DNA of 64,000 nucleotides. Origin: Centropus unirufus (Eukaryota > Chordata > Aves > Cuculiformes > Centropidae). Below the pieces are notes generated by a model. It was given only the letters and a program-made list of their open reading frames with translations, made no database searches and was not told where the DNA came from. The position numbers were made by a program, and so were the translations under genes. Where the stretch lies: assembly GCA_013397695.1 (NCBI GenBank), contig VYZI01000168.1, positions 1,590,193 to 1,654,192 of the forward strand, given 5' to 3'. This document shows positions 12,501-25,400 of the stretch, one piece after another (positions within the stretch are counted from its first letter, which is position 1; each line of letters opens with the position of its first letter).

Positions 12501-15100
12501 CCTATGTGCTTAAGCTCTTTTGCCATTTTTTTTTATTGCCCTGTTAAAAATTGGGGGCAGAGGGGAAAGTAGGGGAATTCCCAACCTTTTTTTTTCCTGA
12601 AACTTAAAATATCCTGAGTTTAAGTATCTGTTGACAAATCTACCAGTTTCTGAAAACACAGATCAGATGAGAAGTTTGTACAGGCACAGAAAGCTGTTAC
12701 CAACAGTTTTATCCATTTCTGTGACTAAACCATCTGGTTCATGGAATGCTCAGGCTCTTCTCTTTGTTCGCAATTTTCCTTGGCATTTGTACTTAGTCTG
12801 TGTTTAGTTTGGCATGTAGAAGAACTTGGCAAATTGAAAGCTACATAACTTAGCTTGGTTGGTTTGCTTTTCCTTTCCATGGCCAAAATGGTGACCTGCT
12901 TCTTGATCATCTTTGGAGAGATGTGAAATTATGCAATTATTTTTCATACACTTTCGTTCATTCAAGAGTTTGGAGCACACTTCAGTATTATTAAGTATTC
13001 TCTTCTAGGATGTAACGCATGGACCTGTCTGTGACTGTGAAAAGAAAACCTCGCTTTTAGAATTGAATCACATGGATGCTGGACTCGATATTGAATATGC
13101 TCACTTCGGAGCATTAAGTGGAATTTCATTTTTTGGAATGCACTGGATTTGGGATGGTTTGGAACAGGCTTCATATAGTCAAGGTCTGTATATCATCTCT
13201 GCACTCAAAGGCGTGTCAGGCAAGATGTTGGCTGCCCCAATATGACACATCTTGATGCCCCCTCATAAATATGTAGATTGATCACCCAAAAGTGCATGTT
13301 CCTACCAAGTGCTGAAGCCAGTACTTTTGATTTAAATCACTGACTGCAGGGTCACAGCATTATCTGAGAAAGAGACTATTTATGGGGATTATAACTTCCC
13401 AAGGACCAAAATGGTCAACACTGTTGTGTGTTAACTCATAGTCTGAAAACACACTAGATGGATTACATAAGGAAGCTAGCACGCATTTGAGGCCAAGTGA
13501 AGTCACCAGTTGTGTGACATGGATGGAAGTAGGCAGTTCAACTAATTTTTTCTTACCCCCACGATGATATCCCCTTTTCCATCTTTAATAATTTTTCAGC
13601 TCATGGAAGAAATTGGCATTATCTAGCAGTTCTTTGTTAACAGGTGCCAGTCCTTGAAAATAAAACAATACAAAAAAACCCCCAAACATGTCTTAGCCAA
13701 GAGCTTTGAAGTGGTAGGATGAAGAACATTTGTGACTTTGATGCGGGAATATCTTGTGGGCCATATTTTTTCAGCAGCGAAGAAATAAATGGATTTTTAA
13801 AAAATTTGACACTTGTTTGGTGTTTTCTGAATATGGACATAAAGCTGAAAAATGTTTAAGAAAATCATAGAATGGTTTGGATTGGAAGGGACCTTAAAGA
13901 CATCGAGTTCCACTCCCCATGCCAAAGGATGCCATCTGGTTGTCAGAAGGTGAAGAACAGCGGCCAGGTCTCCAGGATCACCCATGACAGTGCACTCAAA
14001 AGAGATAAAAACCTTGGAGAATCCCCTTGCCCCCACTTAAGTCGATTCTGAAACAGAACCCCACTTCAGTGCAGTCCTTCACCACTTGCAATAATGGTCC
14101 GTATGAGTGAGGAACATCTCTATCTGTCATTAGGGAGGCTCCCAGAAGCAGTTCACCATGGCTGCGAGGTTTCTCCAGGGCTGTTTAGATGTGCCGAGAG
14201 AAAAGTAGCAGCTTTAAAGTGTTTAAATGTGGTCATAAAAATCCGGTTCCCTTTTTTTGGTGGGGATATTTTTCCTCTTCCTGTTCTATTTTATTTTAAA
14301 ATGGTGGGGGGAAACCCTGGGAATATATTCTACTGTCACCAGTCTGCTGTCATTCATCAATTGCGATGTCTGTAGGTCCTAAATACCGAGGAAGCAGAAA
14401 TAGGACTGAAAGGTGTTGGCAATGCTGATGAAGATTCACTGTCAGTTTGCAGTTTTTTGGTGTGAGTGCACTTGAGTGCTTGAGAAACCAGGTATCTGAG
14501 ATGTTAAAGTGTCCCTTGAAATGCAGCTTATCTCAGAAGGAGGACTCAAGGTTTTCTTACGTATGTCTGACAATGAGGGCAGAACAAGCTTAGCTTGTGG
14601 CAGCTCATACCAATACGACTGGCAGTTCAGATCCACATATGGGTCTGCGTGGTGTCCCTGGTCTCAGTTTGGGATGCACTTGGTAAGACATGTCTAGCTT
14701 TGATGTACAATTCCCAGGATAAGCTTACCCACCCTGCGAGTAAGAAGCTTTAGAAGCAAAAATCCTGTGGAGTTGCACTGCCTTTTTAAAGAGACTTTTT
14801 GGGAGTAGAGCTGTAGTCCTTTCAGTCCCCGTGAAGACTGATAGATGAAAAAGTTTACATTAGTACTAGGAGAAGACGCATTTCTTTGTACTTCAAGTGT
14901 GTAGAGCTGTAATGGTTTGTCTTGATTTTGTGTTACTTTTTCTTGGTACTCTTTACATTTAAGCTGTGTGTTTTCCTTTGTAATGGCCACTCCTGATTAG
15001 TTTGGAGTAGTTCGTACTCTGTAAGTGGAAGTTTATGTTTAGGCTGTTACATCTTGCCTTAATCGGAATAAATGTTAGCACATTTGAACAAATACTCTGA
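9558..15100 (+). other. Probable KIAA1549 3'UTR, end uncertain
   Basis: Several AATAAA hexamers on the plus strand follow the stop codon: near 9821-9828 (two overlapping), 10112, 11659, 13783 and 15067. The human KIAA1549 3'UTR is several kilobases long, so the copy near 15067, about 5.5 kb after the stop, is a reasonable distal end, and the one at about 9.82 kb would give a short form. Which sites are used cannot be told from sequence. The CR1 fragment near 13.86 kb lies inside this interval. No coding potential is recognised. Confidence 0.4.
13862..14040 (-). mobile_element. CR1-type LINE fragment (3' end), minus orientation
   Basis: The segment 13864-13915 carries the hallmark avian CR1 3'-end sequence read in reverse: CATAGAATGGTTTGG, then GGAAGGGACCTTAAAGA and GTTCCACTCCCCATGCCA. 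CR1 elements end in copies of an 8-bp unit related to ATTCTATG, whose complement is seen at the low-coordinate side, so the element points to the minus strand. Similarity is good for about 60 bp and fades after about 13925, so the outer limit is a guess. It is a truncated, inactive copy. Confidence 0.75.
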
Positions 15101-15253
15101 AGACTCTTTTGAAATGAATGCTAAGCCTCCATGGATCCCTGACATGGTGGTTTTCAGGTGCACTTAGAATAATTCTTCTATTGCCAAATGTAGAGCAAAT
15201 GAGATTTAAGACAGTAGAAGAGACTGAAAGATGAAAATCACTTTTTCACACTT

Positions 15254-15339
15254 CATATTATATTCTCATCCTCATATTCTTCTTCTCATATTATATTCTC
15301 ATTCTTCATTTTATATTATATTCATACTATATTCTCATG
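15254..15339. repeat. Degenerate A+T-rich minisatellite
   Basis: The 16-bp word CATATTATATTCTCAT occurs twice exactly, near 15254 and 15286, and once with one change near 15322. The spacers are also pyrimidine-rich (TTCTTC, ATTCTTCATT). This looks like a decayed tandem array with a unit of roughly 32-36 bp. Confidence 0.7.
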
Positions 15340-18300
15340 TACACCCCTCTTAAGAGGTTTGTCGTGTTCCCATGAAAACTTCTGGGAAGTCAGTTTTCTC
15401 ATCCAGGCTGTTTGAACAATTTAGCTCTGGGCATGATTTAAAAGGAGAAGCTGGATGTTGTTTGTGTTTCAGGAAAAAATTCTTCATATTCAAGGAAAAA
15501 TAATGTAGTGCTATATCTGGCAATTCACTGTGCTGTTTTGGTCCTGAAATGCAAATCTGAAAGAAATTTAACTAAAGAAATGGGAATTTAAAATATACAG
15601 CAATAATAAAAAGTCAGGAAGCTTTTGTTCTTGGACTTGAGGAAACAGGAGAAAGAATTGTGGATTAGCCAACACCAGTAGAAATTCAATACAGTTGGCA
15701 AATATGAAATTGGTCAAATTTGATGCAATACGGGTGATCTAAGCATTCATAAACTGAATACTGCATTTGTTAGTCCATGCAATCCTGGATAAGATGGTTT
15801 CAGGTAAGACGCCTTCCATTTTGGATGGAATACTTGTCAAGCACTTCCATGGATGGGTTTCATCTTTGTGATAGTTTCTGTCTTTGCACTCGATGACGGT
15901 AGAACACTTCAAAAATTCAAGATTAAAGGTGAGGAATCTCCCACTTGGAGGATTTCTACAGGTGCAGTCAAGTATTCACATTATTGCTACATCCCCCTAT
16001 ACTTAAGTGTCATGTAGGACAAGATTTGCTAGGATGCTGGAAACCACATTCTTGCTTTCACAGAGCAGAACTGCAAAGAAGTTGAGAGAAGTTTGTCACT
16101 TCAGTAGATGACATCACTGACATCACTGACAAACCTTCTGCCTGGGAGCAAAGCACAGTATTTCCTGCACTTGGGAGGCACTTAACACTAGTGCTAATGG
16201 GCATTACTTAGTCCTCTTAATTTAAGGAAGAACTAACCTAAGATTATCATACAACTTCTGTAGGAGAGTACAGCCCAGCAGAAGGAAGGTGGCTTTTTTC
16301 ATGTAGTTAAGCCCAGTGGATTGCCACATTAGAACTGAATGGGCTTAGACTAATCTGGTTTAAATATATGGCTTGTTGAAATGCCGTGAAGGGGAAACAG
16401 CCTAGCAGAGATTGGTTTGTGGATGGGTCCCTTCTCTTTCCCCCAGCAAACAGAGCTGTAGAGGACCTGAAGAAGTACTGCACCTTCTGCTCCAGAAAGT
16501 CACAGTGAATAACTTGTTTGATTTCATGTTTAATTGTGTGATCTGGAAACTGCAAACTAGCGAACGTCGTTCTGGTTGTGCCAGTGACTCACTAACCACA
16601 TCTCTGCACGTTGGTACCACTTGTTTTGTTTTTAAGATAAAATGGAGAGATTGGAAAAGGCACTGGTAGAACGGGTATTAATAAAAAGACTTAGTGAAGA
16701 GAAGTCATCAGAGAAGAGACAAAGCTTATAGAGATGTCTTCAGTTGGGAGTTGATTTGATTTCCAATTCCCCAGTGTAAAGAGAAGAGAATGAATGGACA
16801 AGGTAGGTCTTTTGGGTTGTTGCAAGCAACATTGGGCACAGCTGTGGCAAGCGAATGAAGGGAAGAAACCTCCTGTAGTGAATAAACAGCAAATAGTAAG
16901 TGTGAAGCTGAAATGCGTAAATAGTTCTGAAGATATGACCACCAACGAGCACAGAGGCAGCAAGCAGTTTAACTTGGACTCGGGGATTAGAAAAATGTCT
17001 TTATGTTTGTCGTAAGAGATAAAGCCACTCGTATGAAGCAGTTGAATGGTGATGCACTCTGTTAAAGCTGGTGCACAAATTCAGTAGTGACTATGTGAAC
17101 TTCATGGAAAACGAGATCAATAGGAGAGAGGAGGGGGCGGGGGTAAGGAACTGGAATGATTGCGCAAACAAGGGAGAAGTTGAAAAGAAAAAGACGTAGA
17201 AATGTATTACTGAATGAAACTATGTACAGTCCTCAAAAGGATTAATTTCAAAATGCCAGGGAGAAGAGCTGCTGCAAACCAGCTCATTTCTGTGTAAGAA
17301 GGGGGCTGTATGTCACCTGTGAGCTGAGGGGAGGATTGCTGTGTGCAGAGTAGTTTTTATCTTGTCCAAATACCTCCTGCTTGGAAACAGAACTGGGCTA
17401 GAAGGGGTTTGGATCCCACCTGCCTGTTGCAAGAGTTTGCAAAAGGTCTGTACGGCCTGTGACGTCTTCATCTAAATCAGGTCACAAACTGCCCCAGGCT
17501 GTTTCAGTTTGCTCAAGTGGCAACCCAAACTGTGGTGGGGACCTTTGGAGAGGCAGGGAAATTGAAGGATTCGGGGCTGACGCAACATAAATGGTGTTTA
17601 AACATGGTGTCCACACTTAGTAGCAGAGGCAGAGAATATCGACTTATACAAGTAGTTTAGTTCTTCAGCTCTGACAGCAAAGGGTACCACAACAAGCAGA
17701 GTGTGATGTTCCCAACAGAGTTTCATTTGCTGGTCACCGAGACTGGACATTTCTACTCTGTGACTAAAGAGAGGCTCTCTTCTTGGAGGGAGAATTCAGT
17801 CTGGGGGAATTTTTTGTCATCAGGATGCAAGGGTCCACAAACCATTATTTCTGATAGTCGAACAAAATGGTTGACTGAATGTGCCTCTATCAGATTGGAC
17901 CGGAAAAGTCTGCTTGTCTCGTAGGACTGTAATTTTTTTCAAAGTGATTGCAGACTTAGGAGACAATACAGCATTATTTACCCCATGTTTACTTCTAGAA
18001 TGTTATTACAAAATAGATGTTGAAAATAAGCGTTTTGAACCGTGCATGTTTGATTCTGGGACAGGAACCTGCAGTAAAGTTTGAATTCCACAATGCATGC
18101 TGGTACCACTGATACCACAAAATAAGTAGAATCTGGACCGTAAGAATGAGAGGGTGGTTGCTGCCCAAGAATGCCTGTATTTAATTCCTTGGATGTAATT
18201 AATCACAATAATTTTCTGAAATTCTAGTTATTGTAATGGCTTTATTAAAATTCCCAGTACAGAGCACCTTTTTTTTTTTATGAATTCAACCTCTGTCTTT

Positions 18301-19304
18301 TCTCTGCACGCTGTGTGTGAGTAGGAAGCTCTGATGCCTGCCAGTTTTCTTCCCTCTAGGGATATTGCAAAGTGTAATCATTGTGAAGTGCAATTGCTTA
18401 ATATGTAGCTCATTCACTGAAACCCCAAGGACAGAGGCAGTGAGCAATGTGTCATTACCAAGGCAATGGTATCTCAAAAGATGAAGAGTCACGCATCAAG
18501 TACCAATCCATTTAGTCTTGAATTAAGAATTTATAAAATCACTAGTCAGATGTGATTTGTATTATCTCCAGGCAAATTAAAGGAGTTACCCTGGAATGCT
18601 GTGCTTCTGACGATTTTGTGCCTCTCTTCTGGTATTAGAAGTACTGATCCTTACATGTGCCTGCTGTTCTGTTTGTCTGTCTTGCTTGTAGACCAGCAGC
18701 TTTCCCAAGGTGCTATCTGCATCTCTTTGCAGACACTACATTCCTTCCTCCTGAAATTCAGCAACTTTGTCCAGAAAATATGTTGAGATATTCTGGTTAG
18801 CTTTCAAACTTACACTTTTCAGTCATGCCGACTTTTATTCAGATATTTTATTTTATTCAACAATTTTTTTGAGCTTTGCTGTGTACTAAATCATTTGAGG
18901 TGGAATTGATTTCTTCTCCACATCATCCTAGTGAGGAACTTTTTGGTCCTAGGACATAGAATTTGACTGGGCAATGTAATATAAATGACTGGAGCGTGAA
19001 CATTTCCATTGTTGTTCTGAGAGGGTATTTTGCAGCTTAGTAGGTGATATGAGATATAATCTTATTTTTTACGTGCTTTGAGATGTACAAAGCCTAAACC
19101 AGGTCAGTGGTACAGCACAACAGTGTATGTAGTGGTCTGAAAAGACACCAAGTTTTAACATGTTTTAAATTATTTATGTATGCTGATAAATCAGAAGCTG
19201 TGTTTTGCTTTCAAGGTTTCCTATGGGAACACAAATGACAGGTTTCCTGAATTACAATGAAAAAAATGCAAAAAACAAAACAAGGCATGTCTTGATGTAT
19301 ATGT

Positions 19305-19365
19305 ATCTCCCTTGAAGTCAACAGGGCTTGAGTACCATTACACTAGTTGGGGATCTACTATTAGA
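19305..19365 (+). mobile_element. Possible ancient amniote retroposon fragment
   Basis: The stretch TTGAAGTCAACAGGGCTTGA followed by ACCATTACACTAGTTGGGGA resembles a family of old interspersed repeats in bird and reptile genomes, with a consensus like 'TGAAGTCAATGGAG ... TTACACCAGCTGAGGATC'. I cannot name the family with certainty. It is short and strongly diverged. Confidence 0.35.
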
Positions 19366-21880
19366 GGTACTATAATTCCAGTAGTATTATTAGGAGCATG
19401 AAATAACACACAATAAATGAGTACATCGGTCTATATCATTGCTCCTAGACCACATCTATAAGCCATTGTCACTTTTAATTTGTGAATCAAAACCAGACCA
19501 CAACCTTCTACTGTGACCTGATCGATCTTCAAATATGGGTTATAATCCAGGAGTTGTGCTACTGTGTGTTCCCAACCTAAAAATACTTCAGGAAACATAA
19601 CAGTCAATCACAGAGAACCATTAGGTTACATTTATTGTAAATCAGGCATGTATAATCCATTTCTACAAACTGATTTTTCTTTATAACAATTTCTCAAGTG
19701 TTTTGGATGCAACTTCTTTATTCTTCACTTTCTGCAACTATTGGCAAGCCCTTGATGCACTGACAGTACCGTCAGGGCTTTTCTCCTCCTTTTGCATGGT
19801 GTGTTGCTTGGCATTTTGCTTGTGATTGCCTACTACACCTAGGATCAGTACAACACATAGCATGTACCTCGGAGAGTCTCCTTAAAATGATGGGGGTTTG
19901 GTACTGCACTGCATGGGAACAGATGGGATGTTCACACTGGTAGTTTCTGAGCTTTTGGGATGCTACCACTTTGTTCAGAGAACCCAGTCACACTGGGAGT
20001 AGTGAGACGTTCATGAACTTCAGTACATTTGTCTAAACGACCCAGTCCATAGGAAGTCAAATGATTTGGGGAAAAAAAAAAGCACCTATAAATTAAACCT
20101 GGCAATAGCAGATGTCAAAGTAGGTGATGCAGTAAGGAAGCAAAACTGTTATGTTAGATCAGAGGTTTACAGGTCACTGGTCTAGAAAAAGTATGTATTT
20201 CATAGCAGAAATGATCCGAAAATCATTTGTAGATCTGATTTTGTTGACACTGAAGTGCCACCCTTGAACATAAGTATGCAAACTCCTTGGAGACACTGTA
20301 TTATATTATATGAAAATTTTGGTTTTGGTTTTTTTTCTGGTTTTGGTTTTTTTTCCCAGCTTGGTTGAGCTGGGAATCCTCAACAGAAGCTATGAGAAAC
20401 AAAACTTGAGATTTAAATCCTACTGCGTTCCTTGAAGACAGCTGCACCCAAGCAGACTATTTTGGAAAGCACAAGGACCAAATAAAATGTGCTTTTAAAG
20501 GCAGGTTTCAGGAGGCCCCACAGAACTGCCCAGCTGTTATGATGCTAATTAACAAATCGGGGGGAAAGATCATGATAACAATAAGTTTTGTTGCCCAACA
20601 GTGCCTGCAGTTATTATTAACGGTCAACTCACCATTCTTTCAGCCAACATCAGCAGCAAGATGGAAATTCCTGTGTTTCTGTAAGTTTTTATTGACTTTT
20701 TTATTGTGGATGGTCCAACACGGAGATTTGTCCTGTGCAAATTACTTCTGGTTTAATTGTATGTGGAAATGTTGACATTTTTGTCTTAACTGAGCACTGG
20801 TTGTGATTGTTTACTGCTTGAAGTATGCTTCATGAGAAAACACCCAGAACAATCAAACAAAACACAGTTAAAAAGCCACAAGAGAATGAAGCCCTTCCCT
20901 TTCAATTCTTTCTTTCCTGATGCTGATGTCTCTGCTCAGCATTTTGCACCAGAAGATTTTTTGCATTAAGTGGTACTAATGATGGGAAGGATGTCTCTTC
21001 CGCAGTGTCTAACTTGTACCTATTCCTGTTAATGATGGGTGGCTGCTAAGGGGGTGAGTGCCCATCACTCTGACATGACACAGTTTTGTCCGGATCGAAG
21101 TGCCTACCTGTGCCAGAGTTAATCTGAAGAGTCTTAAACTGATTTATATCTTTTCTAAATGGAAAAGTTTTGCATTGATAAGCAGAAGGGAGGCTTGAAT
21201 GACATTTAATAGATACAAATCTCCAGTAGAGCTTTCTTTGGTTTAAGAGCAACTTGTTTCATTTCAGTTGGTCCCTAGCAATCCTTTGTTTGTATAGATG
21301 GGTTTAATACTGATCTATTGTTTTAATAATGGATATAAATCAAACTGGCAACTGTACTGAGCCAGACCATTTGACTTCAGTGAGGCAAACCTGGCTGCAT
21401 GAATATTTCTTGATAAAATCCTGTTTCTAACAATTTGGGTGGGTAATTCCTTGTAAAGATAAGTTTTAGCAATATAAATTACTCAGTGAGACTCTTTTGA
21501 TCAATAAGAATGTTTATTCTTGTCTTGCATAAACATGAGCAGTTTGGGGCATGTGTTGGATATGCTGGTTTAAACCTGCTTCCCACAGTTCAGCTTAGTT
21601 ACATGGCTAGGTGCAAGCTGAAGGAACACAACAAATGTTCAGTTCCTGAAAAACAGTTCCCATACAAACCGTGGTGGGAAAACTAGTTTTAGTTCAAACC
21701 ACCTCAAAAAATCCTTAAGTTTCAATAGCAAAATTTTCATTGGTATCATTTAATAGACTTTTAAATACTGTAATTTAGTGAGTGAGAAGGACTTGGTGTA
21801 ATCAATGAATTATGTCCACTTACAGTTGTAACCTGGCCTGATAGCTTAGCTCTGATAATATTGATCCTCTAGAAAATAGC

Positions 21881-21886
21881 TTTATT
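21881..21886 (-). terminator. Candidate TMEM213 polyadenylation signal
   Basis: TTTATT on the plus strand is AATAAA on the minus strand, about 380 nt after the TMEM213 stop. It is the first perfect hexamer noticed downstream. Use is not proven. Confidence 0.5.
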
Positions 21887-22265
21887 TGCCCACTTTCTGT
21901 TTCAAAGTCAAAGGTTATGCACTGCTTCTTTCAGGACAATGTGCGATAGACTGGTAGCTGGTCCTTCAGCATCTCATTGCTGCTGACACACTCGCAGCAA
22001 ACACGAAAGGGCTCAGGGAAAAGGTTTTCTGTGTGTTGTGGGACATACACGGTGGTTTGCAGGGACTTTCCTGCTCCACACCTTGGCTGGCAGCTCTGAC
22101 TCACTGGGTAGGATGAAGCCCCAGCAGGTGTTCCACTTAGATCTAGCCTGTTTTTTTTGGCTGGAAGTACATTCCCTTTCTTTTTTTCTCTTCGAAAGTG
22201 CTTGAAATGCTCAGTTAGTCTGTCTGCATCTCACTGGGTGTTGCTGCTTGCTGGATTGCCCTGCT

Positions 22266-22435
22266 TCAGGCTACCAGATATTTGGGTTCATCAGGCCGGA
22301 GTTTCATGACCTTGTCCACGCAGAGCAGGATGAGAGTCAGAAACCAGAGGCTCCACCCAACAGCCGCTGCAATCCACCCATAATCGTCCATGCCTGTTGG
22401 GCAGCACAGGGCTGCTCGCGTGCAGAAGTTCACAT
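22266..22435 (-). CDS. TMEM213: TMEM213 exon 3 (transmembrane helix, stop)
   Basis: The acceptor is TTTCTTTGCCACCAG just above 22435. It encodes VNFCTRAALCC, then DDYGWIAAAVGWSLWF, LTLILLCVDK and a tail ending KYLVA before the TGA at 22268-22266. This is the exon that identifies the gene. Confidence 0.95.
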
Positions 22436-25400
22436 CTGGTGGCAAAGAAATTAAATTAGCTGATGGAAGACCAAGTATGCAACAGGTTTTCTTTGCAGAT
22501 GAGACAGTGACTTTACTGTCTGCCCTGTGGCCTGTCAGTCTTCCTTGGCATCTTTCTCTTAAGCCTGGCTCCTAACACGGGGGATGTCAATATTTGGTTT
22601 AATCTGTTATGTCTTCAAGGCTTGGTTTTCCCTGTCTGGCCAAACATTTGAGCTGCTCCTCTTACCTCTGTGCCCACCATTGTGGAAATCCTAAAATATC
22701 TACTTAGGACCAGGTCAGTCAGTTTTAGGAATGGAAGTAGCTAGTGGAAATTAAAAATAAATACAGGGTAGAGAAAGCTTCATTTGAGAAAGTACGAGGA
22801 TCTCTAGCAAAGACACCAGCAGGCTCTCCAGCAGTTTAGATAACTAATAACTGTGCTGGTGGTAGAAGCAGTGGCTGCTCTGTAACGGGCTGCTAATTGT
22901 GACTTGTGTGTAAAAACTGCAAAACACGCCACCATCAGGGGATCCTTGGTTTACATGTTTAACAATGAATTGATTTTTAACAATACTATGAATTTTTCTT
23001 GCAACTTTTGAATCTTCCTTTTGTTTTAATCAGTCTGATTTCCTAAGGTCAATTGAGGGATATGTCATTCGTTGTTTCATTTATGCTTTTATTTAAAGGT
23101 GTCTGCCATATTTTTCCCATCACAGGCTCACAGTGAAAATACTCAGCTCTGTGTTTGTATCCTGGGTCACAATGTGAAAATATCAAAGGGACCCTGGAGA
23201 ACTGTTGTATCTCAATCCCTTTGGCTGGGATAGAAGCTGATCATGCTTTGAAGTAGCGTACCTCTATTGATACACCTACTATATTTTGGGAAGTGCAGGA
23301 CTGCAGGGAAGTTTGACAGTTGGGACCGAGGATAATTCTGAGAGGGCTGGCGGGATCTCAAGTTGTCTGGAACTGGCTGGTTAGGGAAGATCTGGTAGGG
23401 TCAGGGGCAGAGGTGCTCCTGAGGGTCCATGATGTGCCTACAGGCAGCCTAGCAGAGAGATTTATGACACACAAATTAAATTAGCCACTAATTATTCTGT
23501 TCAAAACTATGATTCTATCATAATGTACCTAAGATATACAGGGCATGCCAGAGGAGGAATTGTAGGAATGTGCCCTAGAGTTTCACCTGCAATGGAAGCC
23601 TTAACAACAGAGAAATCATTTTCCAGGACAGCCTCTCAATCACCTGCGTATTCTCTCATCACCTGGCTTTATTGTGGTAATAACGATTTATGAAGACTTA
23701 CTAAGACATGGTGCTTCGTATTCAGTAGTGAGCATGGAGTTTGTTGAAACATTGGAGATGTCTTTAGTTGCTGCCAGAAGGAAAACACAAGAGAAAAGGC
23801 AATTTGGATTAGAAAAGCAATACTGGGCATCAGGCATGATAATCTGAAAGCCATTGGCATTGCAGAGGTCTGTAGGATAGAAACAACTTGGAGAAAATTA
23901 GTTCCTGCCCCTAAATATTGCTGCATCAGGGTATGCTTTCTCATCCCACCCCTGCCAACACAGGCTCTAGAAAGACCTGCTCTAACATCAGCCCTAAATA
24001 TCTGTTGAATCACTGTGCCTCTACTCCAAGTTCAAATTAACGACTGTCTTTTCCCAAGCTACAAAGGCAGAATGATCAAGGACTGAAATGAGAGAGAGCT
24101 TCTAGTAGCATGAGGAGATCCATGATAAGGGATCTGTACATCTACCTCCTTTCACCCTTTGAAAAATCCGGGTAACTCCAAGGTGCGAAGGAGCCTGTCA
24201 GAGCCAAGGGCTAAGCCCATCCAGGCATGGCCTCAGCTGATCCCCCACAGCCTGGGGGAAGTTTTGGCTTTGCTGCTGTTCGGGCACAGCTGTGTTTGGA
24301 ATGGGTTTTGCTGGGCTCCAGTTCAGACCAGCATGATAACCAGTGCAGGCTCTAAAATGCAACATAGAGAAATAAGTAAGGGAGGGAGAGAGACAGGGGC
24401 TTCAATGAAGGTTTTGACTCTTTTTCCTTCTTCCTACCCAGAATGAGACCACACAGTGCTCTCTGGCACAGCTCTGTGGTTAGTTTCTAGCCCTCTAAAT
24501 CCATGGTGGTGCAGGCAAAAGCCTCCTTAGAAATCCTAATATCCCCCTTGCTCCACAGCTTCTGCATGCAGCTCACAGCACTGCAGGATCAGAAGCAAGG
24601 ACAGCTGCTTCTCCTCTTAGGCCACTATGAGCAGTACAGTTCAAGTCCGTCCAGGTGAAATATGCTATGCTGAAATGGTCCCCAGTAGAGATATGTGAAA
24701 AACAGCCTGGGGAGGCTATAGGGGTAAGGACCCCCACTGTGTGTAGATGGAGGGGCTCCAACATCCACAGACCAAGTAGAAGTTATGAGACAACTATTGC
24801 CAGTCAAACCATTGCTCTGAGCTGATAATTTAGTGTGGTAGAGAGAAAAAAATCAATTCTAGCTTAATTTCACTGAAGATGTCAAAATAATGGCTCAGAT
24901 GAAGTTTCAGCTCACAAACAAAAAACCAAAATGGAATAGAAATTTGCCTGAACTTTTGCTCAAGTTTGGTATTTTCCAGGGAACAGCAAATAAAAGGAGG
25001 TTGTCCTACAGGAGATGTCCCCCTTGGGTCACCTGCTGTTGCCCAGCTCTGCATTTTGAGCTGACCAACCATCAGCAAGAGCAGAGATTTCTTTATGCCT
25101 GCTGCCATGCAGCGGGTCCCTGGGCAGCCTGGTCCAGGGAAGGGTCTGAGCACCTCCCATTCCTTGGTCTGACTCTGCTGCTAGGACTCACTGAATGACC
25201 TTGACCAAGCCCATAATTTGTTTTCTGGGTTAATAAATACCACACAGGAGCACTGGGAAGAATCATTAAAAACTGCATATGACCTGTGGAAGAAAGTGCT
25301 GCAGAATACAGAGTGTTGGTTCAGGTTTATAGACTTTGCGGCCCAAAGGACAAGCTGTCAAAAGCTAAACCATCTTCAAACATTTGGCAGGTCTCAACTG

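Larger units (their letters stand above)
15101..21859. other. Gene-poor interval between KIAA1549 and TMEM213
   Basis: Only short unrelated open frames are present on either strand, and no splice-bounded coding segment was recognised. It contains a duplicated T/G-rich block (about 20318-20358), a tandem TGACATCAC duplication near 16110 and a possible ancient retroposon near 19310. The 3' ends of KIAA1549 (plus strand) and TMEM213 (minus strand) face each other here. Confidence 0.6.

Noticed and set aside
23669..24013. Minus-strand open frame of 114 codons
   Set aside because: It overlaps TMEM213 exon 2 in a different reading frame; the spliced exon explains the locus.
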